The notes under the pieces: generated by a model
Databases searched by the model: none
Told to the model about the DNA's origin: nothing
What the model saw: the letters and a program-made list of their open reading frames with translations, nothing else
Shown: positions 60,710 to 64,000 of the stretch, piece by piece
Layout: each line of letters begins with the position of its first letter
How positions within the stretch are numbered: position 1 is the stretch's first letter
Assembly: GCF_003259615.1 (NCBI RefSeq)
Contig: NZ_QLLR01000013.1
Span: 62,001-126,000, forward strand
DNA from: Pedobacter cryoconitis
GTDB lineage: Bacteria; Bacteroidota; Bacteroidia; Sphingobacteriales; Sphingobacteriaceae
Reading direction: 5' to 3'
DNA: 64,000 nucleotides
Position numbers and translations under genes: made by a program

Positions 60710-60871
60710 TTTTCAACATTTACGCTAGATGACTCAAAAGCAACAAGTTCTGTTAAAAGAATAATAAAAAAAACAAGCTGCGCATGGAACAAAATTACTA
60801 TTTTTACTGAAGTGGTAACATGAGTGTTTTCCCTGTAAGAATTCAAATGAGGCTTTATTAATAGATAAGCT

Positions 60872-61447
60872 ATGAAACCTTCAATTAAAAATTATTATAA
60901 CGCTCCTTCAGTATTGGTCAAGAGCCTTGAAGCGATTGAAAACTTTCAATCCGCTCACAAGGTTTTTCTTAAAAAGAATACGGAGGATGCGAGGAAATCA
61001 ATGGCACAATCACTGCAAACAGTCAAACAATTGCAAGATGAATTGTCTGCTCCTGATGAATCTGCTGACGACATCAGGGTCGCTTTTTTAAAACAGGTCA
61101 TTGCCCTTGAACAAAATATTGATGCTATTCATAAAGATGGTCTGTACCCCGACTTATACAGGGACAGTGAATCTTCATTCAGACTGCTCAAAGATATACT
61201 TGATAGCTTTAAAATATCATTGTTATCTAAAGGGGAATCCTATCCATTTGTAGAGCTTTCTACAAGCAATAACGAATGGAAAGACTATGGTGTAATTGCT
61301 TTTTGCAGAGACGTAAAGAATAACCTGAATCCAATAAAATTCAGGAACTTATGGGATGCCCTGCAATGCTACGAGAAAAACAAAACACAGCTTAGTTATA
61401 CTTTTGAGATTTTATCAATTACAGGAAACCTGGGTAAACAATCTTAA
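60872..61447 (+). CDS. Unknown protein downstream of the dehydratase
   Basis: 191 aa, no signal peptide. Predicted mostly helical (NYYNAPSVLVKSLEAIENFQ, SMAQSLQTVKQLQDELSAPD). No family recognised. It begins 162 bp after the dehydratase and ends at a strong terminator, so it may be the last gene of the RiPP unit or independent. It has no resemblance to LanC (no Zn-binding Cys/His pattern). Confidence 0.65.
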   Translation: MKPSIKNYYNAPSVLVKSLEAIENFQSAHKVFLKKNTEDARKSMAQSLQTVKQLQDELSAPDESADDIRVAFLKQVIALEQNIDAIHKDGLYPDLYRDSESSFRLLKDILDSFKISLLSKGESYPFVELSTSNNEWKDYGVIAFCRDVKNNLNPIKFRNLWDALQCYEKNKTQLSYTFEILSITGNLGKQS

Positions 61448-61458
61448 ACACAAACCAC

Positions 61459-61490
61459 ATCAGGACGTTCAGTATTGAACGTCCTGATTA
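61459..61490 (+). terminator. Rho-independent terminator
   Basis: ATCAGGACGTTCA (61459-61471) and TGAACGTCCTGAT (61476-61488) pair perfectly over 13 bp with a GTAT loop, followed by TATTTT. Confidence 0.9.
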
Positions 61491-61627
61491 TTTTAATTCA
61501 ACTACCTGCCTGTTAAACTCATGGCATAACCGGAATCCGGGTGATAACAACAAGAAAGATTCAAAGTTTCAGGAAGGGAAAACAAAAGAAAACATGTGTT
61601 GTTAAACCAATAATTAAAGCACTTGGT

Positions 61628-62398
61628 ATGAGATCACTTTGGAATGGAGCTATTGGATTTGGATTGGTAAATATCCCGGTTAAACTTTTCTCTGCCGTAC
61701 AGCAGAGCCACCTGGACCTGGACATGCTGGACAGTAAAGATCATTCCAGGATCAAATTTCAGCGCATCAATGAAAAAACAAGAAAAGAAGTATCTTTTGA
61801 TAAAATTGTCAAAGGATATATGCTCAATAATAATTATGTAATACTCGATGAGCACGATTTTGAAGACGCAGCTCCGGATAAAAGCAAGATGATCTCACTG
61901 GAAAACTTTGTGGACCTGCAGGACATCAACCCTATCTATTACGAAACTTCTTATTATGCCCAACCTGAGAAACAGGGCAAAAAAGCATACGCCTTATTAT
62001 TGAAAGCGCTGGTCAAATCTAAAAAAGCAGGGGTAGCCAGGTTTGTGTTGAGAAACACAGAGAATCTATGTATTATCCATCCCTTAAATGACATTCTGGT
62101 CGTGACAAAAATACGGTTTGCCGAAGAGATCAGATCTGGCGAAGAACTTAAAATCCCTGAGACTGATACGATCACCAAAAAGGAGCTGGAGGTTGGCATG
62201 GCGCTGATTAAACAATATAGTTCAGCATTTGACATCAGGGGTTTCAAAGATGAATACAGCAAAGAACTTTTGAAAATTATCAAGGCGAAAGCCAGGGGCA
62301 AAAGAGCTACTGTTAAAAAATTGAAACCCCGTGAGAGTAGTAATGATGATCTATATAGCCAGCTAATGCAAAGCCTGGAAAACAGAAAGGGAGCTTAG
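61628..62398 (+). CDS. ku: Ku-family DNA end-binding protein
   Basis: 256 aa from MRSLWNGAIGFGLVNIPVKL at 61628, the invariant beginning of bacterial Ku; an upstream ATG at 61541 is unlikely. Motifs: DSKDHSRIKFQRINEKTRKEV, IDLExF-like SLENFVDLQDINPIYYETSYY, and KAYALLLKALVKSKKAGVARFV. A basic C-terminal tail (KAKARGKRATVKKLKPRE) is typical. Homodimeric Ku holds broken ends for non-homologous end joining by LigD; ligD is not in the window. The IS21 element lies directly downstream. Confidence 0.96.
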   Translation: MRSLWNGAIGFGLVNIPVKLFSAVQQSHLDLDMLDSKDHSRIKFQRINEKTRKEVSFDKIVKGYMLNNNYVILDEHDFEDAAPDKSKMISLENFVDLQDINPIYYETSYYAQPEKQGKKAYALLLKALVKSKKAGVARFVLRNTENLCIIHPLNDILVVTKIRFAEEIRSGEELKIPETDTITKKELEVGMALIKQYSSAFDIRGFKDEYSKELLKIIKAKARGKRATVKKLKPRESSNDDLYSQLMQSLENRKGA

Positions 62399-62620
62399 TG
62401 GCAATTTTAACGCTGAAATTTATGGGCTGGGAGGAGAAATAAGAAGCTATCGAGTATACGTTTATAAATAGAATAGCAAACAATACCATATTTACCGGGG
62501 GGAACCTTTGCTTGAAATAAGCAAGTAGATATTCCGACGAAATGACGCCAGTGTTCCGCACTAAAGTACGCCAGCCAGACCGGCCGTATCACCACTAAGT
62601 AAGAGTGGTATTTTTCAAAC

Positions 62621-63352
62621 TTAATGATTTTTTTTCTTTCTCAAAGATTTGCCCGTTAGGGCTATTCTGTGCGCAGAAGCTGCCAGTCTGTCCATTATTG
62701 CATCAGCCAGCGTTGGCTCATCAATAAAGTTGTACCAGCTGTCCACCGGCAACTGAGAAGTAATGATGGTCGAGCCATTTCCATATCTGTCTTCCAGGAT
62801 ATCCAACAGTGCAATTCTTGCATCATTATTCAGTGCTTTTAGCCCAAAGTCGTCCAGGATCAAAAGCTTATTTGCTGAGATTCCCCTGATCCATTTCAGG
62901 TAAGAACCATCAAGCCTAGCCTGAGCTAAAGCATCCAGAAATTTATTCATACTAAAGTATTGGGTGCGGTAGCCCAACAGACAGGCACTCCGGCCCAAGG
63001 CACAAGCCAGAAAACTCTTGCCACAACCAGTGGCCCCTGTGATGAGTATATTCTCGCCTTTGTCGATAAACATACCATCAGAGAGCCTTAGGATCTGTTC
63101 TCTTGTAATTCCTCTTTCGGCATTACAGAGTATGTCTTCGGGCAGCGCATGATAACGCAGCTTACTTGCTTTGAGGTACTTTTGCGTGCGGGAATGATCC
63201 CGGTATTCGACTTCGGCCTGGGTGATGATAGCAATCAGTGCATGTACATCCTGCAATTCATGTATAGGCAGCGATAGTGCTGCCTCATATCGTTTAGCCA
63301 TGCCAGTCAACTTTAGTGTTTTAAGTTGTTCTACTGTGTTTTGTGTATTCAT
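62621..63352 (-). CDS. istB: IS21-family helper ATPase IstB
   Basis: 243 aa, the usual size. AAA+ motifs: Walker A ITGATGCGKSFLACALG, Walker B KLLILDDFG, sensor ITSQLPVDSWYNFIDEPTLADAIMDRL. N-terminal IstB helices (VEQLKTLKLTGMAKRYEAAL). It assists the IstA transposase. It starts 23 bp after the istA stop. Intact reading frame suggests a recently active element. Confidence 0.96.
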   Translation of the reverse strand: MNTQNTVEQLKTLKLTGMAKRYEAALSLPIHELQDVHALIAIITQAEVEYRDHSRTQKYLKASKLRYHALPEDILCNAERGITREQILRLSDGMFIDKGENILITGATGCGKSFLACALGRSACLLGYRTQYFSMNKFLDALAQARLDGSYLKWIRGISANKLLILDDFGLKALNNDARIALLDILEDRYGNGSTIITSQLPVDSWYNFIDEPTLADAIMDRLAASAHRIALTGKSLRKKKNH

Positions 63353-63375
63353 GATGTGGGTTTTATGTAAGTTGT

Positions 63376-64000
63376 TTAGTTATAGGCCTCAGGCCCCCTG
63401 AGGTTAGTATGGACAGGAATGCGGTATTCGGCAGAGGGATCCTCTTCCAGCATATCCATATTGTTATCAAGGATTTTTTTGATCACACTGTAGCTGAACT
63501 TGTTTCCCTTTAAACCTCTTTTACAGGCGGCCTCCATTCGGAGAGTGCCGTAGGCACTCATTAGCCGAAGCAAGCCAAGGCAGGAAGTATAAGACTGATC
63601 GATGACCAGTCTGCTGTCCATCACTTTTTTGAAGAATTCAAAAGTGTAAGGTCCATTATCTTCCGCCTTTTTCAGGTAATAATCAGGACTCCAGCCACGT
63701 TGTTTATCAATAGCCTGATGTCTTTCAGGCATATGCTCTTTAATACTGGTATAGCCATGACTGGTATAATTCCTGGTATGTAAAGCGATCCTTTGGTTAT
63801 CATGATAGATTTCCACGTGATCAGCATCGTAGGCAATACGGACTTCCTTGCCGATGTAGCGATATGGAACAGAGTAAAAGTGCCAATCCTCACCAACCAG
63901 TACATGGTAATGCTTTTGAACTTTCGCTTTGGTGTAATGCCGTATCGTATACCCGGAGTCTGCCAAAGGTTGTAATAGTTCTTTTTCATGACCAGCAAAT
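63376..64000 (-). CDS. istA: IS21-family transposase IstA, C-terminal part (5' end outside window)
   Basis: The frame is open to base 63999, so the gene begins beyond the window; 208 residues are visible. They match the IstA C-terminal beta-barrel and helical region: KVQKHYHVLVGEDWHFYSVPY, YIGKEVRIAYDADHVEIYHD, HMPERHQAIDKQRGWSPDYY. The DDE catalytic core lies upstream of the visible part. It precedes istB by 23 bp. Confidence 0.93.
   Translation of the reverse strand, partial: FAGHEKELLQPLADSGYTIRHYTKAKVQKHYHVLVGEDWHFYSVPYRYIGKEVRIAYDADHVEIYHDNQRIALHTRNYTSHGYTSIKEHMPERHQAIDKQRGWSPDYYLKKAEDNGPYTFEFFKKVMDSRLVIDQSYTSCLGLLRLMSAYGTLRMEAACKRGLKGNKFSYSVIKKILDNNMDMLEEDPSAEYRIPVHTNLRGPEAYN

Larger units (their letters stand above)
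62545..64000 (-). mobile_element. IS21-family insertion sequence, 3' part (right end only)
   Basis: The istB and istA genes in IS21 order on the minus strand, running off the window edge. Beyond istB, ACGCCAG recurs at 62545-62551 and 62568-62574 (23 bp apart), the kind of multiple terminal repeat seen in IS21 ends. The outer boundary, likely between 62399 and 62545, and the target duplication cannot be set without the other end. Confidence 0.75.

Overview
The window looks like a chromosomal segment of a Bacteroidota bacterium, most likely Sphingobacteriaceae and Pedobacter-like. Supporting evidence: a type IX secretion (T9SS) gliding-type C-terminal domain followed by a PorP/SprF protein, several promoters with the Bacteroidota -7 element TAnnTTTG, DUF4142, DUF2911 and DUF5362 families, and CzcA/TolC efflux genes in Bacteroidota style. 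The family-level placement is inference. No rRNA, tRNA or CRISPR array was seen.

Layout. (1) 1-8526, oxygen and haem block: the 3' part of a cytochrome cbb3 assembly cluster (ccoG, ccoH, a TauE/SafE-like membrane protein) converges on a minus-strand group. That group holds a small membrane protein, a FixL-like haem-PAS histidine kinase, a receiver-CRP/FNR fusion regulator, an orphan half of a 2-hydroxyacid dehydrogenase with a Cys tail, and hemN. A divergent 602-aa protein of unknown function shares the control region, which carries two FNR-type dyads. (2) 8636-10215: divergent DUF4142 and DUF2911 envelope proteins whose leaders carry the same 15-bp sequence as an inverted repeat. (3) 10719-31045: a giant repetitive surface protein (19.2 kb, 6417 codons if the frame is repaired, 49 DUF11-like repeats) with a T9SS C-terminal domain, split by a 1-nt insertion at about 13251, then porP/sprF. 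(4) 31145-41883: a TPR histidine kinase, a PIG-L deacetylase with an SSS symporter and a 43-aa membrane peptide between them, LEA-like, DoxX, TetR, AlkB and J-domain/KTSC genes, and a decayed DUF1016 gene. (5) 42103-50015: tatA, an OmpR-type regulator and kinase, then a TolC/MFP/CzcA-type metal efflux set. Two promoters here share an identical four-fold TTTAA operator with 11-bp period at the same distance from a -7 box. (6) 50221-55125: small proteins, ychF, mgtE, tetR. (7) 55485-61447: a RiPP locus with a LytTR regulator, two minus-strand precursor peptides without cysteine, a LytS-type kinase and a full-length LanB-type dehydratase, with no LanC in the window. (8) 61628-64000: Ku, then the 3' end of an IS21-family element (istB, partial istA).

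How the parts work together. Region 1 reads as an oxygen-sensing circuit: haem-PAS kinase to receiver-FNR regulator to cbb3 maturation, anaerobic haem synthesis and unknown partners. Region 5 is a metal-responsive efflux regulon with a visible operator code. Region 7 is the best candidate for an undescribed system: two paralogous cysteine-free precursors next to a dehydratase, in a tandem duplication that also copied the tail of the regulator gene.
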